From assembly GCA_002361355.1 (NCBI GenBank), contig DESQ01000012.1, positions 1 to 48,967 of the forward strand: a DNA stretch of 48,967 bases, in the 5' to 3' direction. Below are positions 16,677 to 24,548 of this stretch, piece by piece; the stretch's first letter is position 1, and each line of letters starts with the position of its first letter. Under the pieces are notes generated by a model. The model worked only from the letters and a program-made list of their open reading frames with translations. It was not told where the DNA came from and did no database searches. Both the position numbers and the translations under genes were made by a program. Source of the stretch: Lachnospiraceae bacterium UBA3310 (lineage in GTDB: Bacteria; Bacillota; Clostridia; Lachnospirales; Lachnospiraceae).

Positions 16677-16701
16677 AATGTGCCGCTTTCCTGTGCACAT
16701 T
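16677..16701 (-). terminator. Possible hairpin after copA
   Basis: AATGTGC (16677-16683) and GCACATT (16695-16701) form a 7-bp stem 17 bases past the copA stop. The following T content is poor, so it is a weak candidate. The rest of the 16475-16717 gap is AT-rich with no gene visible. Confidence 0.3.
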
Positions 16702-16717
16702 GACCAATTCGGAATAT

Positions 16718-16933
16718 CTACGCAATCCTGCATCCTTTTACCTCGTACCCCGCCTCTGTCACGGCTCCGGAGAGCATTTCATCCGAAATTTCACTCTCCA
16801 TCGTCACACTCGCTGTCTTATTCTCCAGGCTGACCTCCACGGCCGTCACACCTGCAACGCCCTCCAGCGCTTTCTGTACATGTGCCTGACATTTCGCGCA
16901 CATCATTCCCTCCACATCCAATACTTTTACCAT
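16718..16933 (-). CDS. Possible CopZ-like chaperone from an internal copA start
   Basis: Inside copA, the ATG at 16933 has GGAAAGGAGAAC upstream, an optimal ribosome site with AGGAG and a 9-base spacer. Initiation there would make a 71-residue protein, MVKVLDVEGMMCAKCQAH onward, which is exactly one HMA domain with its CxxC copper site, the size and layout of CopZ. No separate copZ gene is present in the window. Either the two genes have fused or both products are made from one frame. In E. coli a CopZ-like product is also made from copA, by frameshifting. Use of this start is inferred from sequence only. Confidence 0.45.
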   Translation of the reverse strand: MVKVLDVEGMMCAKCQAHVQKALEGVAGVTAVEVSLENKTASVTMESEISDEMLSGAVTEAGYEVKGCRIA

Positions 16934-19279
16934 GTCTTTGTTCTCCTTTCCCTGTTCTTTTTCCTCTATTTTTATAAAGCCGTCTAATTCCGGCATGGAA
17001 ACCTCTTTTGCCCTTTTATCCCTCGCAGCGTTCCCCGGGTCAAAGAAATTCAGCCGCAGGGCATTTGTAACCACACAAAAGCTGGACAGGCTCATGGCCG
17101 CCGCCGCAATCATGGGATTTAACGAGAGTCCGGTAAACGGAACCAGAATACCCGCCGCGACAGGAATCCCAATGCAGTTATAAAAGAATGCCCAAAACAA
17201 ATTCTCATGAATATTTTTAAGCACCTGTCTGGAAAGTCTGACCGCAGCCGACACATCAGTCAGTTTTGACTTCACCAGAACGATATCCGCCGCATCCAAC
17301 GCCACATCTGCCCCTGCGCCTATCGCAATTCCCACATCTGCACTGGTAAGCGCGGGCGCATCATTGATGCCGTCCCCCACCATTGCAACCTTTCCATACT
17401 CTGCCAGCTTTTTAATGACAGCCTCCTTGTCGCCCGGCAGTACATCCGCCACAACTGCGTCGATTCCCACTTTTTCCCGGACTGCCTCCGCAGTGCGGCG
17501 GTTGTCTCCTGTCAGCATGAGCACATGAATGCCCATACCTTTCATCTCTTTTACCGCCTGCGCGCTGTCCGGCTTCGCCACATCCGCCACGGCAATCATC
17601 CCAACCAGCATACCGCCTCTCGCAAAATAAAGCGGTGTCTTCCCCTCCGCGGCCATCTCTTCTCCAAGCCTCAAAAATTCCTCTGTCATCAGACCGCGCT
17701 CATTAAGCAGCGCCGCCTTTCCGCCCACTGCCGAAAGACGTTTCAGCACGCCCTCCACTCCCCAGCCGGGAAGCGCCTTAAAATCTGTCACTTCTCCCAG
17801 AGCAATCTGATCCTGTTCGGCCCTCTCACAGATGGCTCTTGCCAAAGGATGTTCGCTTTTGTGCTCCAGAGACGCCGCCACCCGCAAAAGTTCTTCTTCC
17901 GAAGACTCCTTAACAGGACAAATATCTGTCACCCGCGGCTTTCCCTCCGTCACCGTCCCCGTCTTATCCAAAACCACAAAATTTACCCGTCCTGTCTGCT
18001 CCAATGCCGTCGCATTCTTAAACAGGATGCCATGCCCTGCTCCCACGCCGTTGCCCACCATGATCGCCACGGGCGTAGCCAGTCCCAGCGAGCAGGGACA
18101 ACTGATCACCAGCACACTGATTGCATAAGAAAGTGCTTTCCCGATGCCCGCCCCCGCAAACAGCCAGGCTGCTCCGGTAAGCAGGGCAAGAGTAATCACT
18201 ACGGGAACGAAAACGCCTGACACCCTGTCCGCAATCTGTGCAATGGGCGCTTTCGTCGCCACTGCATTTTCTACCATGTCAATGATCTGCCGCAGCGTCG
18301 TGTCTCCTCCCACCCGTGTTGCCAGGCAGGTAAGCGCCCCGTTTTGATTCAGCGTCGCCGCGCTGACCCTGTCTCCTGCGCTTTTATCCACAGGAAGGCT
18401 TTCGCCCGTGAGCGCCGCCTCATCCACCGCACTCTCGCCCTCAACTACCTCGCCGTCCACCGGGACACTCTCGCCCGGTTTCACAATGAAGAGATCGCCC
18501 ACTGCAACCTCTTCCGCATCTATCGTCATCTCCACTCCATCACGAATCACATGCGCTGTTTTCGGCGCAAGATCCATCAGGCTTTTGACAGCGTTCGTCG
18601 TCTTGCCTTTGCTGTAAGCCTCCAGCATCTTACCCACCGTAATTAACGTAAGGATCATGGCCGCCGACTCAAAATACATGTCATGCAGACAATGCATAGC
18701 CATTTCCGCACTTCCCGCACCATATGCGTCTCCCATGCGAAACATTACCACCGCGCTGTACACAAAGGCCGCCGTGCTACCCAGCGCCACCAGCGTATCC
18801 ATGTTGGGGGCACGGTGAAGCAGCCCCGCAAAGCCATTTACAAAAAACTTCTGATTGATCACCATCACCAGCCCTGTCAGAAGAAGCTGATATAGGGCAA
18901 TCGCCCATGGGTTCTGCGCAAAAGCCGCCGGCACGGGCCAGCCCCACATCAGATGTCCCATAGACACATACATAAGAGGCAGCAGAAGGCACAAAGACGC
19001 AAGCAGCCTGCGCCGCAGTTTGGGCGTCTCACGATCCGCAAGGAACTCCTCGCGCTGTACCTTCTGTACACCCGCAGGAGACGCGCCGTATCCTGCCGCA
19101 GCCACCGCCTGACAGATCTCTTCCGCCGCAGCCGGTTCTTCGTAAGAAACCATCATGTTATTCATAAGTAAATTGACACTGACCGTATCGACGCCCGCGA
19201 CACCGCGCACCGCCTTCTCCACATGTGCGCTGCAAGCCGCGCAGGTCATGCCTGTCACATTAAATTTTTCCGTCTTCAT
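16718..19279 (-). CDS. copA: Copper-exporting P1B ATPase with HMA domains at both ends
   Basis: CopA pumps Cu(I) out of the cytosol. The 853-residue protein has an N-terminal HMA domain (residues 1-70, GMTCAACSAHVEKAV), the paired helices and six core membrane segments, the CPC transport motif (ISCPCSLGLATP), the phosphorylation motif DKTGTVTEG, the HP dipeptide (SEHPLA), and the hinge GDGINDAPAL. Unusually, a second HMA domain (residues 783-853, GMMCAKCQAHVQKAL) forms the C-terminus after a charged linker. It resembles a fused CopZ chaperone. The linker encodes AAGGAG 9 bases before an in-frame ATG (16933). AGGAG precedes the main ATG by 8 bases. It follows csoR by 18 bases. Confidence 0.95.
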   Translation of the reverse strand: MKTEKFNVTGMTCAACSAHVEKAVRGVAGVDTVSVNLLMNNMMVSYEEPAAAEEICQAVAAAGYGASPAGVQKVQREEFLADRETPKLRRRLLASLCLLLPLMYVSMGHLMWGWPVPAAFAQNPWAIALYQLLLTGLVMVINQKFFVNGFAGLLHRAPNMDTLVALGSTAAFVYSAVVMFRMGDAYGAGSAEMAMHCLHDMYFESAAMILTLITVGKMLEAYSKGKTTNAVKSLMDLAPKTAHVIRDGVEMTIDAEEVAVGDLFIVKPGESVPVDGEVVEGESAVDEAALTGESLPVDKSAGDRVSAATLNQNGALTCLATRVGGDTTLRQIIDMVENAVATKAPIAQIADRVSGVFVPVVITLALLTGAAWLFAGAGIGKALSYAISVLVISCPCSLGLATPVAIMVGNGVGAGHGILFKNATALEQTGRVNFVVLDKTGTVTEGKPRVTDICPVKESSEEELLRVAASLEHKSEHPLARAICERAEQDQIALGEVTDFKALPGWGVEGVLKRLSAVGGKAALLNERGLMTEEFLRLGEEMAAEGKTPLYFARGGMLVGMIAVADVAKPDSAQAVKEMKGMGIHVLMLTGDNRRTAEAVREKVGIDAVVADVLPGDKEAVIKKLAEYGKVAMVGDGINDAPALTSADVGIAIGAGADVALDAADIVLVKSKLTDVSAAVRLSRQVLKNIHENLFWAFFYNCIGIPVAAGILVPFTGLSLNPMIAAAAMSLSSFCVVTNALRLNFFDPGNAARDKRAKEVSMPELDGFIKIEEKEQGKENKDMVKVLDVEGMMCAKCQAHVQKALEGVAGVTAVEVSLENKTASVTMESEISDEMLSGAVTEAGYEVKGCRIA

Positions 19280-19297
19280 GCCTGTCTCCTATCGACT

Positions 19298-19582
19298 TCA
19301 TTTCAATTTTTTTATAAGCTCCACCGCTTCTGCCATAATCGCCGTGTTTCCCTGCTGTACCTGCTCCACCACACATGTCTCCATGTGCTCCTGTAAGATC
19401 TGATAACCCAGCCCCTGCAATGCGCTCTCCACAGCGCCGATCTGAATCAGGATATCGCCGCAATAACGGTTGTCATTTATCATATTTTGAATGCCGTTCA
19501 ACTGACCGATAATACGGTTGATACGACTCGTCAACTTTTTTTGCTCAGCCGCGTCGCGGGGTGTATTCTTTGTATGTTCCAT
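19298..19582 (-). CDS. csoR: Copper-sensing repressor CsoR
   Basis: This 94-residue all-helical protein belongs to the CsoR/RcnR/FrmR family. The Cu(I) ligands are present with correct spacing: Cys41 (NRYCGD), His66 and Cys70 (EHMETC), spaced 25 and 4 as in Mycobacterium CsoR. The N-terminus has the usual KKLTSRINRIIGQLNGI DNA-contact helix. I place the start at the ATG at 19582, with GGGAGGA 8 bases upstream; upstream in-frame codons lie inside the promoter. It is the first gene of csoR-copA. The operator overlaps its own promoter, so the pair should be derepressed by copper. Confidence 0.93.
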   Translation of the reverse strand: MEHTKNTPRDAAEQKKLTSRINRIIGQLNGIQNMINDNRYCGDILIQIGAVESALQGLGYQILQEHMETCVVEQVQQGNTAIMAEAVELIKKLK

Positions 19583-19625
19583 AGCCGAATCCTCCCTTTT
19601 AGGATTTCCTTTTTGCTCCGCCTTT

Positions 19626-19654
19626 ATACTATACCCCCGTAGGGTATATGTCAA
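19626..19654 (-). promoter_or_regulatory. Promoter and CsoR operator of csoR-copA
   Basis: On the - strand, TTGACA (19649-19654) and TAGTAT (19626-19631) are 17 bases apart. The spacer contains a pseudopalindrome, TATACCCCCGTAGGGTATA on the + strand (19630-19648), with the C-tract/G-tract and TATA flanks typical of CsoR operators. Bound repressor would block RNA polymerase directly. Confidence 0.85.
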
Positions 19655-19670
19655 GCATTTTTTTGCGCAC

Positions 19671-19704
19671 AAAAAACCGGAGACGAATTTTCATCTCCGG
19701 TTTT
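19671..19704 (-). terminator. Terminator after the truncated permease
   Basis: AAAACCGGAGA (19673-19683) pairs with TCTCCGGTTTT (19694-19704) and is followed on the - strand by T residues. It isolates the csoR promoter from upstream transcription. Confidence 0.9.
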
Positions 19705-19732
19705 ATCATTCTTTTTATGTAGTAGATTTTCC

Positions 19733-20308
19733 TTAACCTTTCACGGCTCCGGCAACCATACCCTTAATGATCTGCTTGCTGAACGCGAAGTAGAAAATTA
19801 CAACCGGCGCCATGGTCATTAACATAGCCGCCATGATCTTCGGATAATCAGAGGAAAACTGTCCGGTAAACTGTCTCAATCCTAACGGTACCGTATAGAG
19901 CGCTCTCTCTTTAATCAGGATCAATGCAAAGGAAAATTCATTCCAGCAGCTAAACATGTTGATGATCGCAACCGTCACCAAAATCGGCTTACAAACCGGC
20001 AGAATAATCCCGAATAAAGTCTTAGAAAAAGTCGAACCGTCAATAGCGGCCGCCTCCTCAAGCTCAATCGGAATCCCTTTCACAAAGCCCTCTACCAGGA
20101 AAATCGACATAGGCAACGCAAATGATACATACGGCATCAGCAGCGTATACCAATGGTTTGACAGCCCCATTCTGGAAAAGATGATATAAATGGGCACCAT
20201 CAGGGAGTGGATCGGAATCAACATTCCCATCAATAATTTGAAACTGTGATAGTAACACAAAAACGTTTGTTTACTTAAACGTTTTCGTAATGCTAGTCTA
20301 TCACACAT
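19733..20308 (-). pseudogene. 5'-truncated MalG-type sugar ABC permease
   Basis: The readable frame of 191 codons matches a CUT1 inner-membrane permease of the MalG type from about codon 23 (FKLLMGMLIPIHSLMVPIYIIF) to the normal C-terminus (KQIIKGMVAGAVKG). It includes the EAA loop that docks the ATPase (IELEEAAAIDGSTFSKTLFG). Complete members have about 275-300 residues, so the first one or two membrane helices are missing. The first 22 codons look non-homologous, and the apparent ATG has no good ribosome site. No binding protein or MalF partner is present. A promoter-like region with twin palindromes abuts the break, as if an internal deletion joined the operon promoter to the end of its last gene. 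Confidence 0.75.
20261..20284. promoter_or_regulatory. Twin AAACGTTT palindromes, LacI-type operator candidate
   Basis: Two identical 8-base palindromes AAACGTTT (20261-20268 and 20277-20284) are spaced 16 bases apart and separated by GTTTACTT. A - strand promoter-like pair, TTGTAA then 17 bases then TAGACT, ends roughly 10 bases upstream, so the repeats would cover the transcription start. CG-centred palindromes of this kind are typical of LacI-family sites that control sugar transporters. Confidence 0.5.
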
Positions 20309-20370
20309 TTCCCATAATTACAACCATTTTTTAAATATTTTTTATTCAAGTTTTATAGTTTTTTCTTTAT

Positions 20371-20387
20371 TACTTAAATTTTAAGTA
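20371..20387. repeat. Perfect 17-base palindrome in AT-rich gap
   Basis: TACTTAAA, one T, and TTTAAGTA form a perfect inverted repeat. It shares the core TTTAAGTA with the twin-palindrome region 90 bases away, so it may be another binding site. The rest of 20309-20410 is AT-rich without a gene. Confidence 0.4.
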
Positions 20388-20410
20388 AAACATTTAAATA
20401 ATATACAGAT

Positions 20411-20453
20411 AAAAAGCAAGAATGCGATACATCCGCCATTCGGTGTACCGCAT
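20411..20453 (-). terminator. Terminator candidate after the diguanylate cyclase
   Basis: ATGCGATACA and TGTACCGCAT (20422-20453) pair with one mismatch around an inner CCG/CGG. A T5 run follows six bases later on the - strand (20411-20415). Confidence 0.55.
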
Positions 20454-20472
20454 ATCTTTTGTTCTTTCATCC

Positions 20473-21954
20473 TTATTCTTCCGATCCCGCCTGCTCGGCA
20501 GACGCCCTGTCGCGGTAAAACGCCAACTGGTTTTTCCCGCGTTTCTTTGCCTTATACAGTCCCTGGTCAGCCGCCTTGTAAAGCGTTTCGAAATCCTCGC
20601 CCTCCTGGGGAAAGATCGCTACGCCGATACTTGCCGTTGCCTTATACTTCACATACTCGCCCGCCTGAAAGCTCTTAAAGAAGGCTTCCACTTTCTGCGC
20701 TTCTTTCAGAATCGCCTCATCACTCGCAATATCCTTTAGGAAAACCATAAATTCGTCGCCGCCTACACGACCGACAATATCGCTTGCCCGGAAAATTGCG
20801 CCTATCTGTTTTCCAAGGGAGCGCAGCACCTCATCGCCAAAAGCATGTCCCATGGTATCGTTGATCTTTTTAAAATTATCGATATCAAACAGGAACATCA
20901 TGGACTGGGTGTCCGGGTGCTTTCCCATATATTCCTTAATCTTCCGCTCTGTTGCCAGCTTATTGCTCAAGCCGGTCAGAAGATCCGTATCCGCCTTGTC
21001 CTCCAGCTCCTTCTTCTTTTCATTGCTGCGGATCTTACCGACAATATTGATCACCATGACAATGCAGAAGAATACGCCGATTACAATAAGCAGAGACACG
21101 ACCATATTTTTTACATTTCCGCGCAGATAGCTTGCCTGTCTGTCAACGTAGGATTCGCTGACGCCAAGCACCATATCCCAAAGGTTTGCACTAAGCGGCG
21201 CAAAGGTCAAAACCTGAGACTGTTTACCGGTCTGCATGGTAATATTCCCGCGGAAGCCATTGCCCATACGGTTGCGGAACAGCCTGACATTGTCCTTATT
21301 CTCCGTCTCGAGCGCCGAGAAAAGATTCCCACCCTGCAGGCAGGCATTCGTCGTGGAACCGCTCGTCCCCAGGACATTTCCCTCCCGATCCACAACAGCC
21401 AGAAAACTGGTGGAATCATATCCGGAATTCAAAAGCATATCCGCAAATTTGTGCATCGGGTAGAGAAGTACCAGATATCCCTGCGGCGCATCGGCGGGAA
21501 CAGGCTTTACCACAGCTACCGACTGTACCTCTTCCGCATAGATATAGGACTGCTCCCCTGCAAGAACCTCCTGAAACCATGCTGTCCCGCTAATGTCGAG
21601 GGACACCCCCGCCTGGTCAACGGCCGCTCCATTGCTGTCGCTGTAGAGAACCGTTTCCACTTCAGCCGCATTTGCCGCAACGCCAAGCAACTCTGTCACA
21701 CGGGCAGTATTCTCCGTACCCTCGTTTTCAAGCAGTATCCTGACGGACTCTCCCGCTTTGCTCACGCCTTCAAGCTGATTCTGAAAGCGCTCTCCGTAGG
21801 TTTCCGTCGAGGAGACCAACGACTTAAATACCGAGTTCTCCGCATTTCTATTACTTTTAGAGTAAAAGCTGACCAGCATGCCGACCACAACAACCATCAT
21901 AACTCCTGTTGGAATAAGCCATTGCAGTACACTTGACCTGTTTTGATTATCCAT
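20473..21954 (-). CDS. Membrane diguanylate cyclase (dCache-like sensor plus GGDEF)
   Basis: It should make cyclic di-GMP from two GTP. Counting from this start (493 residues), there is a membrane helix near 12-29, an extracellular PAS/Cache-like sensor of about 250 residues, a second helix near 284-305, and a GGDEF domain. The catalytic motif is intact (RVGGDEF, 396-402), and an RxxD inhibitory I-site (RASD) lies exactly five residues before it, so product inhibition is likely. The ATG at 21954 overlaps the end of the DUF624 gene, which implies coupling. An ATG at 21975 adds seven residues and is possible. The HD-GYP gene nearby may break down the product. Confidence 0.92.
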   Translation of the reverse strand: MDNQNRSSVLQWLIPTGVMMVVVVGMLVSFYSKSNRNAENSVFKSLVSSTETYGERFQNQLEGVSKAGESVRILLENEGTENTARVTELLGVAANAAEVETVLYSDSNGAAVDQAGVSLDISGTAWFQEVLAGEQSYIYAEEVQSVAVVKPVPADAPQGYLVLLYPMHKFADMLLNSGYDSTSFLAVVDREGNVLGTSGSTTNACLQGGNLFSALETENKDNVRLFRNRMGNGFRGNITMQTGKQSQVLTFAPLSANLWDMVLGVSESYVDRQASYLRGNVKNMVVSLLIVIGVFFCIVMVINIVGKIRSNEKKKELEDKADTDLLTGLSNKLATERKIKEYMGKHPDTQSMMFLFDIDNFKKINDTMGHAFGDEVLRSLGKQIGAIFRASDIVGRVGGDEFMVFLKDIASDEAILKEAQKVEAFFKSFQAGEYVKYKATASIGVAIFPQEGEDFETLYKAADQGLYKAKKRGKNQLAFYRDRASAEQAGSEE

Positions 21955-22630
21955 TGATTTCTTTTGTCTCCTCATCCATTTTCAGGGAGAATTCCAGATC
22001 GGAGGGAAGTTCCTCCGTCTCCGGCTCCAGTTTCTTAAAAATACCACTGTAAATCCACGCCGCAGCATAGGCAGGCGCCGAAAAGCCAAACAGGATGACA
22101 AAGAGAAGTGCGTAAGTTGAAAAATAGCCAATCACAAAAGGCAGTATATAGCACACTATCATCAAAATCGTCCTCGGAAGATTGGCAAAAGCCAGCAGCA
22201 TTGCATTTTTAATCGTATTTTTCACAGAATTCTCGAATCGGGCCAAAACCGGGAAAATATACACAGCAACCATCAAAAGAAGGATTGCCACCGCCACCAC
22301 GGCTATGACCAGCGCTTTCGGAAAATTCAGCCCTGAGTAATTAAAGATCAGGATATCTCCTATATACACCATCACGACTAAAAGCATCAGAAGCCATATA
22401 AGAGTCGCCTGCCTGAAATTCGCCCGAAAAGATTTAAAAAATCCCCTGACAAGATATCCTTCCTCCCCGCGGACAATTTTGAGCAGTACATAATGCATTG
22501 CCGTAAAAGCGGCTCCTATCGTTATGACAGGAATACAGCAGATAATCATCAAAAAATTTAAAATCATCAAATCCCCCACGCGATTTAAAAACCGCATGAC
22601 AGGACTGTCCATATCAAAAAATTTGCCCAT
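21947..22630 (-). CDS. DUF624 (YesL-like) membrane protein
   Basis: The 227-residue protein starts MGKFFDMDSPVMRFLNRVGDLM and has about five membrane segments, with the motif LNFLMIICCIPVITIGAAFTAMHYVLLKI that is diagnostic of the DUF624/YesL family. Members usually accompany carbohydrate transport genes. The function is unknown. The start at 22630 is set by GGAG 9 bases upstream; a TTG at 22645 lies across that site and is unlikely. The gene overlaps the following diguanylate cyclase by 8 bases, an unusual partnership for this family. Confidence 0.88.
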   Translation of the reverse strand: MGKFFDMDSPVMRFLNRVGDLMILNFLMIICCIPVITIGAAFTAMHYVLLKIVRGEEGYLVRGFFKSFRANFRQATLIWLLMLLVVMVYIGDILIFNYSGLNFPKALVIAVVAVAILLLMVAVYIFPVLARFENSVKNTIKNAMLLAFANLPRTILMIVCYILPFVIGYFSTYALLFVILFGFSAPAYAAAWIYSGIFKKLEPETEELPSDLEFSLKMDEETKEING

Positions 22631-22654
22631 GAAATGCTTCTCCAAAAACCCCAG

Positions 22655-22682
22655 ATATTATTTTATCACACAAAGTCGTCAA
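22655..22682 (-). promoter_or_regulatory. Promoter candidate for the DUF624-diguanylate cyclase pair
   Basis: On the - strand TTGACG (22677-22682) and TAATAT (22655-22660) are 16 bases apart, about 25 bases upstream of the DUF624 start codon. Confidence 0.45.
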
Positions 22683-22723
22683 AAACCATAAAAATATTAA
22701 AATATGTAAAACAATAAACTATT

Positions 22724-23980
22724 TTAAATTTTATATTTGGTGCTTACCTGTTGATACTGCATGTTAAGCGTCTGGTACATTTTCAGTATACTGGCCGTCT
22801 CCTGCTTCACCCGCGCCATAATCTCATCATAAGATTGCGAAAGTACCATGACGATCTGTTTCTTGAAACGCTTTTTGGCAACCTCTTCATTCAAAAAACG
22901 AAGTACCTGCTGTTTTGTAGCCGCTTCCCGGTAGCTTCTCTTATTGACCAGCGCGCTCACCACATCCGCCACCTGTAGGACTCCCTGCTGGATGTTGATC
23001 TCCTGTTCACCCAGGTGCTGCGGATAACCGCTCTTGTCCCCTCTCTCATGATGCGCCAGCGCTATGCTCACAATCTCGGCGTCCATCCTGTGTTCCAGTT
23101 TCTCCTGCGCAATTCCCACATGCGTGCGGACATGCTTAATCTCCTCCGGCTTTAACTTTCTGGGCGCCATAACGATATCCTGCGATATCGCAATCATTCC
23201 CAGATCATGAACCAGAGCCGCATAATAAATCATTTCCCGTTCATGATCCGGAAGGAATAAACGGGAAGCAATCTCTTCACAGATACAAATCGTGGTGACG
23301 GTATCAAGCACCATGCTTTCCCTGACAAACCCCAGACAGTAAATCAGCATATCCAAAAATTTTTTCTTATTCTCATTGGAGAAAATCATATATTCGGAAA
23401 TTTCATGCAGTTCTGCCTTATATTCTTCGCTTCTCAATTTCTCTCTTAAATTATACTTTGTGTCACACTGGTAAAACCGCTCCAACCCTGCCGCGGAAAG
23501 CTTTGTGCCCGCCTGCTTCTGGAACATGCGCGGGTCAAACTGATCGCCCATCGTATTAGAATAAATGTCTATCTTCTCGGCAATATTAACATAGGCGGCC
23601 ACGTCCTTATATGCATAATCAACCGTCTGCAGTTTCTCATAGTCCCTGCAATGATACATAATCACCCTCGACAAGTCAGGCTCCGGAGACAGATACTTAA
23701 AAAAAAGATATCCATAAATGGAATGCGCCATACTGTCTCTTGTCTCATACTGCAGCATGTCGTTGATTCTGCCGCGCTCTGTTTTGTAGGCGCCGATATC
23801 GTGCATCGTCGCAACCATGACAATATCCGCAAGTTCAAATTCCTCGTATCTGTTCTCTTCCTGAAGCATCTTGTAAACGATATACGCCACCCTTGACCCG
23901 TGTTCCATCAGGGTCGGATTGATCATCTTCAAAATATCTCTCATCAGCAGATAAATGTCTTTACTTTTAATATACTCCAT
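22724..23980 (-). CDS. Double-HD protein with HD-GYP domain
   Basis: The 418-residue cytoplasmic protein holds two metal-binding HD domains. The N-terminal one has HGSRVAYIV and MHDIGAY (His60-Asp61). The C-terminal one has VHDLGMIA (His258-Asp259) and HHERGDKSGYP (310-320), the HD-GYP signature with Lys-Ser in place of the usual Gly. HD-GYP proteins hydrolyse cyclic di-GMP, so it may oppose the diguanylate cyclase encoded just downstream. No receiver or sensor domain is present. GGGGGAAG precedes the ATG. A gap of about 90 bases separates it from the DUF624 gene, which appears to have its own promoter. Confidence 0.85.
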   Translation of the reverse strand: MEYIKSKDIYLLMRDILKMINPTLMEHGSRVAYIVYKMLQEENRYEEFELADIVMVATMHDIGAYKTERGRINDMLQYETRDSMAHSIYGYLFFKYLSPEPDLSRVIMYHCRDYEKLQTVDYAYKDVAAYVNIAEKIDIYSNTMGDQFDPRMFQKQAGTKLSAAGLERFYQCDTKYNLREKLRSEEYKAELHEISEYMIFSNENKKKFLDMLIYCLGFVRESMVLDTVTTICICEEIASRLFLPDHEREMIYYAALVHDLGMIAISQDIVMAPRKLKPEEIKHVRTHVGIAQEKLEHRMDAEIVSIALAHHERGDKSGYPQHLGEQEINIQQGVLQVADVVSALVNKRSYREAATKQQVLRFLNEEVAKKRFKKQIVMVLSQSYDEIMARVKQETASILKMYQTLNMQYQQVSTKYKI

Positions 23981-24004
23981 AAACTTCCCCCGTCCCTAAG
24001 CCTG

Positions 24005-24475
24005 TCACAGCACAAACTCCATCGGTGTGTAGATAATACCGTCTCTCTTCTCCTGCGGACGCAGATCCCGAAATCCCAGCCTGTGATAAAATTCAACCCC
24101 GTAAGGAGAAGCGTTTACCGTCACACGGGATGCCTGCGTCTCCGTCAGGAGATAATTTGACATATACTGCATAAGCGCCCGCCCGATTCCCCTTCGATGA
24201 TACTTTTCATCCACAAACAGCAGGGAAATATGCGTCCCTCCACGGAGAGTAAGCATTCCCACGATCTTCTTTCCGTCCAGCGCAACAAATAACTGATAGG
24301 ATCCCACGACAAACATCCGGTAAAGCGTCGAATCCGTGATAAAGTTCTCAAAGTTCTTCACGCCTTCAGGAGAGTAGACATCCGCCTCGAATCGTAAAAA
24401 AGTCCGCCACGCCAACGACATGGCATCCTCCCATTCATCCCGGTATGCGTTCCTGATCTGATATGGCACTTCCAA
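24005..24475 (-). CDS. GNAT-family N-acetyltransferase
   Basis: The 156-residue protein has the GNAT acetyl-CoA site, with VDEKYHRRGIGRALMQYM matching the Q/RxxGxG/A motif, and a C-terminal ASRVTVNASPYGVEFYHRLGF segment. It should transfer an acetyl group to an unknown small molecule or protein. It starts at TTG (24475) with AAGGAGC 12 bases upstream; I see no better in-frame start. It follows ldhA by about 70 bases and precedes the HD-GYP gene by 24 bases, so it may be co-transcribed with either. Confidence 0.85.
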   Translation of the reverse strand: MEVPYQIRNAYRDEWEDAMSLAWRTFLRFEADVYSPEGVKNFENFITDSTLYRMFVVGSYQLFVALDGKKIVGMLTLRGGTHISLLFVDEKYHRRGIGRALMQYMSNYLLTETQASRVTVNASPYGVEFYHRLGFRDLRPQEKRDGIIYTPMEFVL

Positions 24476-24548
24476 AACGATTCGCAGCTCCTTTTTAAGT
24501 CTTCTTATTATTTTAACGTATTTTTTCTGAAATTACAACTAAAAGCAA

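Noticed and set aside
20845..21936. + strand open frame of 363 codons opposite the diguanylate cyclase
   Set aside because: The composition is that of an antisense frame, and the opposite strand has intact GGDEF motifs.
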